Source of the DNA: Xiphydria camelus
Lineage: Eukaryota; Arthropoda; Insecta; Hymenoptera; Xiphydriidae
DNA length: 64,000 nt
NCBI GenBank assembly: GCA_963678675.1
Contig: OY783198.1
Span: 26,026,684 to 26,090,683 of the forward strand
Direction of reading: 5' to 3'
A model generated the notes under the pieces. It was not told the origin of the DNA and did no database searches. It saw only the letters and a list, made by a program, of their open reading frames with translations. Each line of letters begins with the position of its first letter. The stretch's first letter is position 1. Made by a program: the position numbers and the translations under genes. Shown here one piece after another: positions 1 to 12,000 of this stretch.

Positions 1-27
1 ATAGAATTCGGCACGTAGTCATCAATA

Positions 28-426
28 TACCGGGTGTTCTCAAGCCTCTGACCCAGAGGAAAACCTTATATTCATTAAAAAATACGGACACACAATGCAA
101 TTGACTTTATTGAAATCCGTTAAGAATTTTCGGAGAAATTAATGATTAAAAAGTAATTAATATTTTGAATTTATTCGGCATTGATGACGTCATATCAAGG
201 CTCATGAAGATAATCGCACTTGCTATCGTTATTATAAACATTAGCTTTGTGAGCGTTGATATGACGTCACCAATGCCGAATAAATTCAAAATATTAATTA
301 CTTTTTAGTAATTAATTTCTTAACGTATTCTTAACGTATTTCAATAAAATCAATTGCATTATGTCCGTAACTTTTTTAATGAACATAGGGTTTTCCTCTG
401 GGTCAGAGGTTTGAGAACACCCGGTA
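28..426. mobile_element. Foldback MITE with about 180-bp arms
   Basis: The two halves are near-perfect reverse complements over almost the whole element, from TACCGGGTGTTCTCAA at the left end to its complement at the right end. Only a short unpaired centre near 205-250 remains. A TA dinucleotide flanks both sides, which would fit a Tc1/mariner-type target duplication. There is no coding capacity. Confidence 0.85.
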
Positions 427-3036
427 TAGGTATTGTATGTATAATGAAAAAAAAAATATCAATTCCATATTAGATTCAAATTAATTATTCAATTTCTTTC
501 TTTAAAACGATCATTTCTACGAACGATAACTTTTGCCGCCGTTCGATATCACTAGGTATTCAAATCGCTGCTTACCCATTCCATGCCATAGTACGACCGG
601 CGTTGGTGAATCAGCACTCACGAGTAATCGATTTTGGAAAACATTTATTAACAAAAATAGAAATACAGTAGCTTTATCGATAGAATACATGATTTTCTGA
701 TGAGGTATGTACAATAGGATCGAGTCGACAGAGTGACGTAGGTCAATATCAATTTCTCACGCGGACGCTGACCGTGACCGACTGTAGCATCCTTGGCAAA
801 CGGCGACCATTTTGCTACAGCCACGCCATGGACGGATCTTTAGGGAAGTTGCGTTGAAACCAACCCCGCAGCTTCGCTCTTCGAGTAAGGTGCTGCTCCC
901 TTCTTTCTATCGATCCAATTTCCTGAATACCGCAGTTTCTCAAGTCTGCTCTACAATTTTTGCGTAATACTTTCCACGATATTTCGATAAAACATTTCGA
1001 GTATTCTGCCGTGCTCTGGAAAAGGCTCGCTATTTCATGAAAATTGTAAGTTTTAGGAAATACAGTCTTTATTTCACGTCGTTCAGGCTTCACCTTCCGA
1101 CTTTCACGAGATGACTTCTTATCTCACTTTCACCTAGGTACCGTTCGATGCTAATTAGAATTGAAGCCTGCAGGCGAACTACGGTCTGTGTTACTTAATT
1201 TAAAAATAGCTTCTGTACAGTTTAGCTACCACAACAGAGACCGTCGTTCGGCGGTATACCTTTTAATTAGCGTACGAGTAAATGGATTACTCTTCAATTC
1301 ACGGCACGGCTAAGCTATGAACATGAAGTTTCGCTCTTCGAAGGACGACGCGGTGCGCGTTCGATATTTTATATAATAAAAACGCTGCGGCGTCATAAAA
1401 ATGTTAATGGCTGGTAAACTTGAATACGGTCGAATACTAATAAAAAAAAAATCCGTATTCGTAAGAAATCTCACTAACTCAATATTTTCCGTATTCCATT
1501 AAAACGAATTATCTAAAAATAAGATCCCCCAGCTCGCAGTACGCGCGATCCTTAACGTATAAATTCAAACGACGGGAACACAGCGCGAATCATTCGACGA
1601 TAGTCGAACGCAGCAACGTTGTAGTGTATCATTGCTGACTTAAAATCCTATAAAATACATGTATATATATAATTAAGATAGGTACCACGTGTTATAGCTC
1701 GGCGTAAAGTGAACACACTACATGCGCACGTTTCGCGAATCGTTTTGCTTCTCCAGCATCGTGGAAATTCAAAATATCTTCGACTATATCGATATGGAAT
1801 TCCCAATCAACTCCAAAAATATCGTTTACTCTCGTTTTTTGTGTGTAAATTTTCACTTTTCTATCACAACTAATAAGGTAAAATCCGATAATCCAGAAAC
1901 TGAAGAACGGGACCGAAAAATCAACGAACCGAATATCGGAGGAATCGACTTCGATATTCACTCAGGACGCGCATGACCGGTCGAACACTTATGATACGCA
2001 CGACTAAACGATCGAGACTAGGCTATTCTTTGATATCGAACAGAGAGAAATAGACTTGAAAATCATTCGTTAAATCTGTGGGATACTATAAAACAAGCAA
2101 TACACGATCGAGATCGAAATCCCGAATCGCAATCGCTCAACGCAAGTTGTTGTTACGTAGATTACGCGCCTTGATCGGAAGCGCGATTCCTCGAAATCGA
2201 TTCGCTCGCCACGAATCGAAAACACGCGAAGCGCAGCTGATATAATATAACACTCGGCGCGAATTTCCTCAATTACGACGTCGCACGCGTAACTCGTACT
2301 CGTGTACATTTCCGACGTACGCGTAACACGCCGGCCTTGCGCAAGACGATTACACGTTACGTCCGAAGGAAGAATCTACATATCGGCGTCGCGACCGAGT
2401 TCACCGGATTTCCTTCTCTGCGAACGAACGCGCGATACACGCGAAGCTTTTCGCATATTATACATTCCTCTCAACCGATGCCACTGCATTTTCTGGCACG
2501 AAGATGGGCGCGTTGACTTGGTCTCTCGAAAATCGGCAGTCCTCGCAAACGAAAAAGAAAATCACCCGATTATATATCGCCGTCTCGGGATCTATAATTG
2601 CTGGCACTACAGATCGGGAGGCAAATGCCTTTCGACGATACGAAATCCCGGCGCGGCATCGACGACGTTTCTCGCGATTCGAGCCATCGAGAAACGTCGT
2701 TCCAAGTACAATACATAACGATCGGGATGGGACGTCTGTTTTTTGCGACAACACGTGATACGATATTCGCCCGCTCTTACAATAAAAATACCGGCGATGT
2801 GTTGACGTTGAAATAAAAACCATCGACAGAGAAGGAAATCCACAGGTGAACTGATTTCGTGGCGAAACGGTCTGAACGAATTATCGGCGCGCGCTCGACT
2901 GAACGATCTTTTCTGCACGATAGATCGTTTCCGGTAGACTCGAGACTGGGACGCGCAAATGAAAAGACGAAACGAGGCGACGGCGATTGTCTTTCCAAAG
3001 AAGTCCGATGGAAGGAGACGATCATCGAAGCGTTGA
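427..3036. other. No supported gene
   Basis: This segment lies downstream of the 3' end of the minus-strand unknown gene. Overlapping open frames on both strands at 2.3-3.1 kb are CG-rich and Arg/Ser-rich with no recognisable motif. Part of it may be 3' UTR, but I saw no clear polyadenylation site. Confidence 0.5.
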
Positions 3037-6000
3037 CTAAACGATCCTACGGAGATCGCCCGAGTGACGTCGCCGCAGGGTGCAGCCGTACTTCCTGTAG
3101 ACCGCCCCGAAGGCATCGTTGTTCAGGTCGTTCAGTCGCTTCTCGAGCCTGAGGTGATTCAGAAATCTGTCCTTCTTCGAGCGACTGAAGTGGCCGCGGC
3201 CGACGGTCAGTCGGAAGGCCGCTTCCTCCGCCGGTGACATAGAAAAGCCCTCTTCCTCCTCGGGCCGCTCCTTTTCGCTTTTCTCGAGAATGGCCGGTTC
3301 GCTCACCCTGAGCTCGGTTTCCGAATCGGAATCTGTAATGCGGTGGGGGAGAAATATTTAATTGTCACGTATATCCGTTTGATAGACTTCGAAAAATTAG
3401 GCGAAAAATTAAAATTGAGCTATTTTGAGAAAAAGAAATTTGGTTAATCGACGTAATTGTGCTTTTGAGCACATTTATTCGATTAAAATGAATATCGATT
3501 GGACGAATACAAGTATTATTGATTTAACTGAAAGTTATTTGGATCGAATCGGTATTCATTTGAATCGAATAAATCCAAAAATACATACCTTTTTATTTCA
3601 ATGAAACATTAAGACAAAAATTTGCTCAATCGATAGAATTGTGCTTTTCAGCACATTTATTCGAATAGAATGAATATCGATTGGACGAGTATTAATATTA
3701 TTTATTTAATCGAATGTTATTCGGATCAAATCGGTATTCATTTGAATCGAATAAATCCAAAAATACATACCTTTATTTCAATGAAACATTCAGACAAAAA
3801 TTTGCTCAATCGATAGAATTGTGCTTTTCAGCACATTTATTCGAATAGAATGAATATCGATTGGACGAGTATAAATATTATTTATTTAATCGAATGTTAT
3901 GCGGATCAAATCGGCATTCGTTCGAATCGAATAACTTCAAAAGCACGTTTATTTCGATGAAACGCATTTTTTCTCTCAGTTCAGCATTTTTACCAATGAA
4001 AAAAAAAAATGGTGTAACAGAAAAACGAATATTTCGTACTCGCATTTCATATCAAATAATATGCGAGGAGCGCATAATTCGCATAATCTTACCGAGATCA
4101 GAGCCTGAATCGGACGAGCATCCCGAGGAGGAAGAAGTGACGTCCCAAAGTCGCGCCCTCGCCGGGCAACGCAGCGGGCTGGGCGTCGCGGTGACGACAC
4201 CGCTCGGATGAATCGAACTCGCGCCGAATTCTCGCCTGCTGGCGATGAAAGCGGTGTCGAAGCTCGACGGCCGTCTCCGGTTGAGCCTCAGTTGAGCCGC
4301 TCGTCTGTTGCGATTTTCCTGATGGGTATTGTTGTTGTTGTTGTTAACATTATTTCCGACGACGCCCGGGCCGACGGCCAACGCTTTATTTTTCACGGAG
4401 GTCGACCCGACGGCCGGTACTACGATCGGCGTCACTGGCGGCGGAGAGATCTCACAGACCATCTTATCCTCCACGCATCTGCAAATGAAGAAAAATCGAC
4501 GCGCGATGATACAATACAATATAAATATATTTACGCGTGACGAGAGAGTGTATATCTTGTTATTCGGTGAATCACGGCATTCGGCGTATAAACGAGCGAT
4601 GAATCGTGAAACTACATTTTTTCGTATCTATACAAGGAGTTGATTTCAAATGCGCGCAGCTTTTTCCAACGGGAAACGACGAACAGTTGGCTAGGACGTC
4701 GATCAACTTCCGTCGATCGTTATTAGCGAGAGTTTTGAGCACTTTTCTCGAATTTTAATCATTTATCGAATCCAATTACTGCAACGTTTAATCTTCTTGC
4801 GGAAACTGTACCGAGAATATGGTTTATTTGTAGTTAATAAATGTTTACCTGAATACGGCGAAATAAACATTTTATTGGATCAAGTAAATATCTGTTAATT
4901 ATTACGATTTTTATAAGGAACAATTGAATCCCTTGAGGCAATCATTTGAATGAAATAAAGATTTTAGCACAATTAATATATATTTTCTTGCTTTTTCCAA
5001 CGAGAAACGATCAACAGTTGGCTAGGACGTCAATCGACGTCCGTCGATCGTTATTAGCGGGAAACGGCGTCATCTTTGTCGCGAGAATGCATTTTCCATG
5101 AATTTTAAGAATTTGTCGAATCGAATTCCTGCGAAGTTTCCTCTTCTCCCGGAAGCTGCGTCGAGAAATCAGTTTATTTTTGGTTAACAACTGTTTGTCT
5201 GAATATAGCGAAATAAACATTTTATTGGATCAAGTAAATATCTCTTAATTATTACGATTTTCATAAGGAACAATTGAATCCTTTGAGGCAATCATTTGAA
5301 TGAAATAAAGATTTTAGTAATTAACATATATTTTCTTATCCTAACGAAATATTTATTTCCCCGCATCTTGAGTTACATTTATTAACTATTAATAAACGGT
5401 TTTCTCGGTGCGCGTTTTGAAAATCTGCTCCTTATAGCTGCAATTAAATATAATAAGCAGCGCGTAACGCGTGCGCAAGGTCGAAAGAATTCTCGCGCGC
5501 GCTGACAGACCATTCGTCTCATTGGAACGTCTGTTTCTCGATATGGCGTGTTACCTCGCCAACCGCGCTAATAAGGCGCGCGCGAGGCGAGTGACGATGT
5601 ATCGGTATGCGAATGAATCGTGTCAATAGAGACGCGGTGGATATCGAGGAAGTTCGCGCGTTGCGCAATCCGCGGCGAAAACAATGTGGCGGCGTGTAAA
5701 TTGGGTGCACCTGTTGGTAAACATTACGACGATGAAATGGTACATACATATATCGCGCGGCTATTTACTCGTGTCTGACAGAAATAAGGTCGATGAGTCT
5801 CAGTGCTATTTCTAGCCTCTAAGCTTCACATCGGTGGACTGATCAAGCGTCTAAGAAATCCTCGTGTACTGCACTGAGAAAAATGATTAGTAATGTTAAC
5901 CAAACGTTTGGTTGATATATGGGAATAACAAAGTATCCCAGCGAGAAATGGATCGTCGATCGACGTAGAAACGACGTTGTATTGACGTCGATCGACATCA

Positions 6001-9000
6001 AAACGACGTCATATACAGAGAGAAAGAATTGGTTGGATCTGCTAAAAATTACTTGCGGGGTCGCACAAGTAATTATTTTTCTTATATCAATGAAATGTTG
6101 TAATACCTTACAATCATGTAGAATAGTATGTGATTGCAAGGAATAAATATTTAATAAAAATGAGAAAAAAAATTTATGATTTAAATAAATAATTACTTGC
6201 GACCCCGCAAATAATTTTTAGTAGATCCAACTTCTAATTCTTTTTCTTTGTATATCGATGTCGATCGACGCTCCATTTCTCACTGGGTTTTTTTTATTGC
6301 GACAACGAATGTTTGGTTGTCACAACCAAGTATTTTAGAAACATTACATTCCTACAACCAACATTTATTCGTCGCAACCAAATGTTTGTCATCCGCATAC
6401 AAATATTTTGTCGTTCTCATATCAACCAAATCGTCGGTCTTATCACGTAAGGGCGTATCTCAGTTTTGATGATTTCTCAGGAGAGCGATTTCAAATATTT
6501 TACGATTTTCCATTGTGAATAAGTCCTGCGATTATTTTTATAGCTTGGTGATTTTTTGTTATGTATAAAATTATGCGCTTGGATGCCTTTTAAATCACAC
6601 GTATGGGCCTATCCTAAGTTAGGCCTACTATACGTAAAGATTTAAATTGTGATTATTTTGAGATACGGATTTTGAGATATGAGAAAAATATATACGGGGA
6701 GCAAAAGTATAAAATGTCGAGGTACGCCAGGACGTGAGATAAAAATATAAGTCTCAAGCAACCTATTGGCGATCTTAACTCAATTTTCAAATTTTCTGAG
6801 ATACGCCCTTACGTGATAAGACCGACGAAATGTTTGGTTAACATTGCTAATAATTTTTCTCAGCGAGGCTTTAGTCAATCAACTATGAGTAGAGTGTCAG
6901 TGGGGACGAGAATATCATTAACCCCTTCAGACCTGATTTTTTTTTTCGCGGAGTAAACAAAATTGTTAATGATGTTTTAGCCTTTGGGGTATTATTATAT
7001 TTTAACATGCTTTTGCAATCTTTATTTTTCAAAGTTTCTCATATTTATGTGCAAACAGTACAAAGTTGTATTTTCCGTAACATTTTTTAACAAAATAGCT
7101 CAAATCCAATGTACATTCTCGTGTACACCAGGTCTGAAGGGGTTAATCGACAGCTACATGCGTGCATGCCTCGATAGATCTGCATTTCTTGGCGTCGATG
7201 CGATAGAACTGTATAGAGTACAGTGGCTACCGGTGAAATATTTACCCTACTTACGCGCGTCCGTTTTATCTAAAAATAGTCCGCGATATACGCACACGGT
7301 CAGGTCAATGGCAAAGTGCTCCTTCCGTCACGCGAGCCGTGCCCTGCACATGCTCTACATATGCATATATGCTATACATAAAGAATGAACGCATTTTCCC
7401 CGTTCCAGCAAGTCGGTTTTCTCGCTAAATATGTTTCTCGTTATTCGTGCGATAAAAGTCGCTTGATCGAGCGGCAATGTTTTCCCCCGGAGGTCAATGT
7501 CGCGCGCATTAACATACCTACATATATCGGACGTGTCTCACGCGCGCAACGCGCTTCAGCGATGCGTGTACGCGTACTCATGCGACGTGTATCGTTCGCG
7601 ATTATATATATGTATACGTCGTGCACAAGAGCAGTCGAGACGCAGCGGCCCACTTGTTCCGCGACGCCTCTTCTTCTTCTTCTTCTTCTTCTTCCCTTTC
7701 TTCGTATTTATAGCGGTACGCGGACGGTGTCTAACCGAGTACACGATCCGGCGAACGCGTCACGCGCATATAGACCGTCAGATAGTGACAGATTCTGGGG
7801 TGCCCCATTTTCGCATACAAGCCTCGAAGAGGGTTGAAAAGTACTTCGATTTTTTGAGTAGAATGAAGGGAAATTTACGAATGGTCCCTGGGGATAACAT
7901 ATGGAAAATTCGAGTTTTTTTCTTAACAAAAAAATAAAAGGTACCTCTTGCCAATTTTTTCACGCGCAAGCCTTGTTCACTAAATGATTAATTAATAAAA
8001 CCTCGCTTCGGAAGTCAAAGGCTTGTGTGGGAAAATCGATCAAAATCTCGATTTTTCCATACAAGATTACGCCCTTATTTCAATCCTTTAGAGCCACCTG
8101 CAACACTCAAGCCTTTGGTTTTCCAAAGCCAGGTTTTATTAATTAATCGTTTAGTGAACAAGGCTTGCGTGAAAAAATGGGCAAAAGACACCTTTTATTT
8201 TTTTGTTAAGAAAAATCGAATTTTCCATATGTTATCCCCAGGGACCATTCGTAAATTTCCCTTCATTCTACTCAAAATCGAAGTACTTTTCAACCCTCTT
8301 CGAGGCTTGTATGCGAAAATGGGGCACCAGAATCTGTCACTATCTGACGGACTAATAGCAGCGCGGTGCAGGGGGTGAAGACCGGCTCTCGATAGTCGTA
8401 TGTAGGCCGCCCGCGGGCGAGACTTCGACTGGCGGATAAGTCGGGAGAATTGATAGGAAAGATGCGTCTCGTCGGTGCGTCTCCAGTTCACGCGCGTGGT
8501 TTCGTTAATGCACTGAGAAAAATAATTAGGTGAAAATGACCAAATGTATCCAGTTGGACACGTTTAATTATTCTAACGAAAATACTGGCCAGTCGAACCA
8601 AATATTTATTATTCTAATCAAATCTTTAGTTATTTCAATCAATTTAGTTATCTTAACCAAAAAGTGGTCACTTTGACCGAATAAATTTGGTCATCGCGTC
8701 TCCAGGATTTTGGTTAGATCGACCAAGTCACTTTTCACTGTGCGAGTACATCCGAAGCCACGCGTCAGATAGCGTATAACCGTGCGACAAGATGAGGGAA
8801 CTTAGCGATAAACGACTTTCACCGTCCAGAGAGTTCGAATTACGTACCGCGACTCGATCTTCGCGCCGTATAAGTGCACTGTGCAATCGAGTGGCGCGAG
8901 AATAAAGAATTTCTCCGTCCCGGGGGGTCACCGCGGTAACGATCTCTAATTCGTCCACCGACGTCGTCACGCGAGTCCGACAAAGAGTAACTTAATTATC

Positions 9001-12000
9001 ACGTCGTTCGTTAAACTCGCACCGTTGATCTCGCGAGGGGCTTTTAATAGCCGCGTCGGTCGGAGGGGCTGCGGCAGATAGAGTCTCACGCCAAGGTCTA
9101 AATTGCATTTATCAAGGCCCGGGGAGACGCGAGACAGGAATGTAATGCTCGGGCGCGCGGTATCTATCGGCTTTGTCGGTGAGATAAAATTGACGGTGAT
9201 CTTAAACGCTTTATTAATATAGGTCGAGAGAGTTCGTACACCGAGAAAACAGTATATTTGAGGAGCACAGTTCCAAAACTCATTTAGTCCATTCGCAGTT
9301 TGTCTTATAATCGCTAAACTATTAGCAATTATAGGACAAACTGCGAATGGACTAAACGAGTTTTGGAACTGTGCTCCTCATTTGTAGTTATAATAGAGGT
9401 TTGTTCGAATACGACGAAATAAATATTTCATTATATCGAATAAATATCCGTGAACTATTGCAATATTTATTTGGCACAATTAGATCCTTCGAGGCAACCA
9501 CTTGAATGGAATAAACATTTTAACGATTAGAATACATTTTCTCGTAATGAAATATTTATTGTATTTGAAACGACATTGATCAACTATTGATTGACTGTCT
9601 TCTCGGTGTTTATCCAGGTGTAATAAAGCGATATTTATTGGAATCTCAGCCATTGGCATTTTCTGTGCCTACACCGAGAAAACAATTTGCTTGGTCGAAA
9701 TAAACGTATTTTTGAACAGCCCTAAGGGCACATTTATTCGATTGCAACGAATATCGTTTTGACCTAAATAATATTCAATTAAATCAATTATATTTATGTA
9801 TTAATAGAACCAATCTCTCTATATTCATTCTAATCGAATAAATGTGCTCTCAGGACTATTCAGAAACACATTTAGTTGACTCGAGTACATTTTTTTCACA
9901 GTGTACCAGAACAGCGTTTTCAATAGTCTACTCGCCTTTTGAATCGCTCGATAGAGAGAGTCCTGATTCATTTTCGTCGCGAGAGACCAATTGTCAGCCT
10001 CAATAACGCTCATTGAACCAGCGGCGACCTCGCGTGCGGAACCGTCTGGTAGTTTCACGACCACGCGCGTCTCGACCTCGAGCCCCTCCCATCTATAGAT
10101 ACTCTCGGAGCGAGCCTCTATCTTCGAGAGGACGACACGGCGATAAATCGTCGCGGATCGATTCGGGAAACGCGAGCTGCATCTGATGTTAACGGACATT
10201 CGTACCGACGCGCGTGGCCAAGAGCTAAGCGTTGATTTAATACACAGCTGGAATTCGAGAGATCTGCTCGCGTTCGCAATAAAAACGGTGAGCTCATCAT
10301 TGTCGAACGGGTGATAACGCGCGTCCCGTTCCGGGTTAAAACGATGCGCGTGACGTTACGCAGACGTGTTACGATCGCGTCCAGCTACGGGGAAACCCGT
10401 TCGAGACGCGCGCGTCGTCGCTCCGATTTCCGGACCAGATAAGCCATCAGTCAGATAGACGTGTATGATCGTCACGACGTTAATATAAACCACGATAATT
10501 GATTGCTCTATAGTTTACGTTTTTTGCTGCATGAGTTTAAGCGAATAATTGTTCTTGAAAAAATGTTTTAATTTACCTATATTATACGTTATGATTTAAA
10601 TTAATCATATATAGTAATATATTTACGAAAAATTTTGTGCATATATTGAACAATCCGCATCAGCTTGAAATCGTTTAACGGCACAAATATGCTTACCACA
10701 AGGGGCGTCTTTCGATATTGTGGAGATTTTGAAAATAGCTCATAGGGCATTTTCCAGGTAATATTATATAATAGTTAGTCAGAGTATACCAGTTTATTGA
10801 TCAGGTGAAAATTGCAAGTATGCTTCCCCAATGCTGACTCATAAAGCGCACAACTTTGATGCATCAGATGAGCTGAAGTTGCTGTACGATCAACGCGCAT
10901 CTATCTATCCGAGTATTCTCAGCACCTTGCGCACTCGACAGGAATTTCTTCGTTATACGTATCGCTGTTAGCCCACGCTGTCCGCTCTAATCCACAATTT
11001 ATTCCGCGGGATAAATAGATTTCTCGCGAGACGACGTGTATAGCCTCGACGTACGTTCGCGCGGCGACTCTTTCTATTTGTTATCCGCACGGAATGTCTT
11101 TCGAGCCGGGTGAAAACGCGCGTGGCTCGCGAGCTTACTTCCGACGGGTGGAGAAGTATCTCGGGAGTCGCGAGAGAGAAGAAAGTTTCCAGAGCCGGCG
11201 AATGCGCGCGGTACCTAGCCGCCGTTGTCGGCTGGCAAATGTCGAGGAGCTCGGCGAGAAACCGACGACGAACGATCCACTCCGGGGAATTGAAAAAATC
11301 GATCGATTATATATACATATCGCTGTACAGAAATACCGCCCCGTTGATTAGTAAACATTCGTGGAATCTCTGTAGCCACGTGGCTCGCGTGGCACTTATC
11401 TCGCGTGCGCGAATGCTCGTTCAGGGAGGGGGAAAGAAACGAGAGGAGGAAGCGATGACTAAAACGCCGGAAGTTTATCGTCATCTGGTCGATGAAACGG
11501 CTTTGGCCGTGACCGTGACGAACTCGATCTCCGAGCGACGCACAGTCGAATTCGGTCTTCTCGAAAAAATATTCATATTTTTAAATTCAATTCGTAATCC
11601 GTAAACATATTTGAATTATCACGTGAAAAGGAAAATGTGCGAAAAAGTAATTGCTCGCCGAATTACAAGCGCATTTCTCTTTACAATGTTGCGACGTCAT
11701 CGCAACGCAAGAGAGACGCACTTATGCCAAGCAACGAGTGTGAGAGAGATAGGCTTACAACACGATAACGTAGCTGCATATCGTCCCCTTCCTGCAAAAA
11801 GTCACTAACTAACATTTATCATCAACTGACTTAGGTATAGTTTCTGCTCTATAATATCGGTATTATATTTCGGTTAATGACTTTTTATGATGCGCGCATG
11901 CTCACTTCCAACGCATTTAGCACTTAGCGAGTTTTACCGTTTAAAGATTTAATAAAATTAAGCGCTACTAGGTCCAGTTAGGTGAATTTTACAAAATATC

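Larger units (their letters stand above)
5872..6864. mobile_element. Outer MITE of a nested stack
   Basis: The left end CACTGAGAAAAATGATTAG with AATGTTAACCAAACG pairs with the right end before CTCAGCG at 6864 (reverse complement CGCTGAGAAAAATTATTAG, then CAATGTTAACCAAACA). The two ends are now about 1 kb apart because other elements inserted between them. Its own interior includes CAACCAAATGTTTG-type modules at 6300-6430. Confidence 0.8.

Noticed and set aside
3439..3980. Regular repeats considered as a CRISPR array
   Set aside because: The repeated unit is 180 bp with no short repeat/unique spacer pattern, and the genome is eukaryotic.
8025..8491. Open frames of 117 aa (plus) and 98 aa (minus)
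   Set aside because: They run through the arm of the foldback at 7775-8350 and are artefacts of the inverted repeat.
9825..10199. 124-aa minus-strand frame containing VETRVVVKLPDGSAREV
   Set aside because: Its C-terminal part runs into the MITE at 9670-9905, and no splice sites or homology support it.
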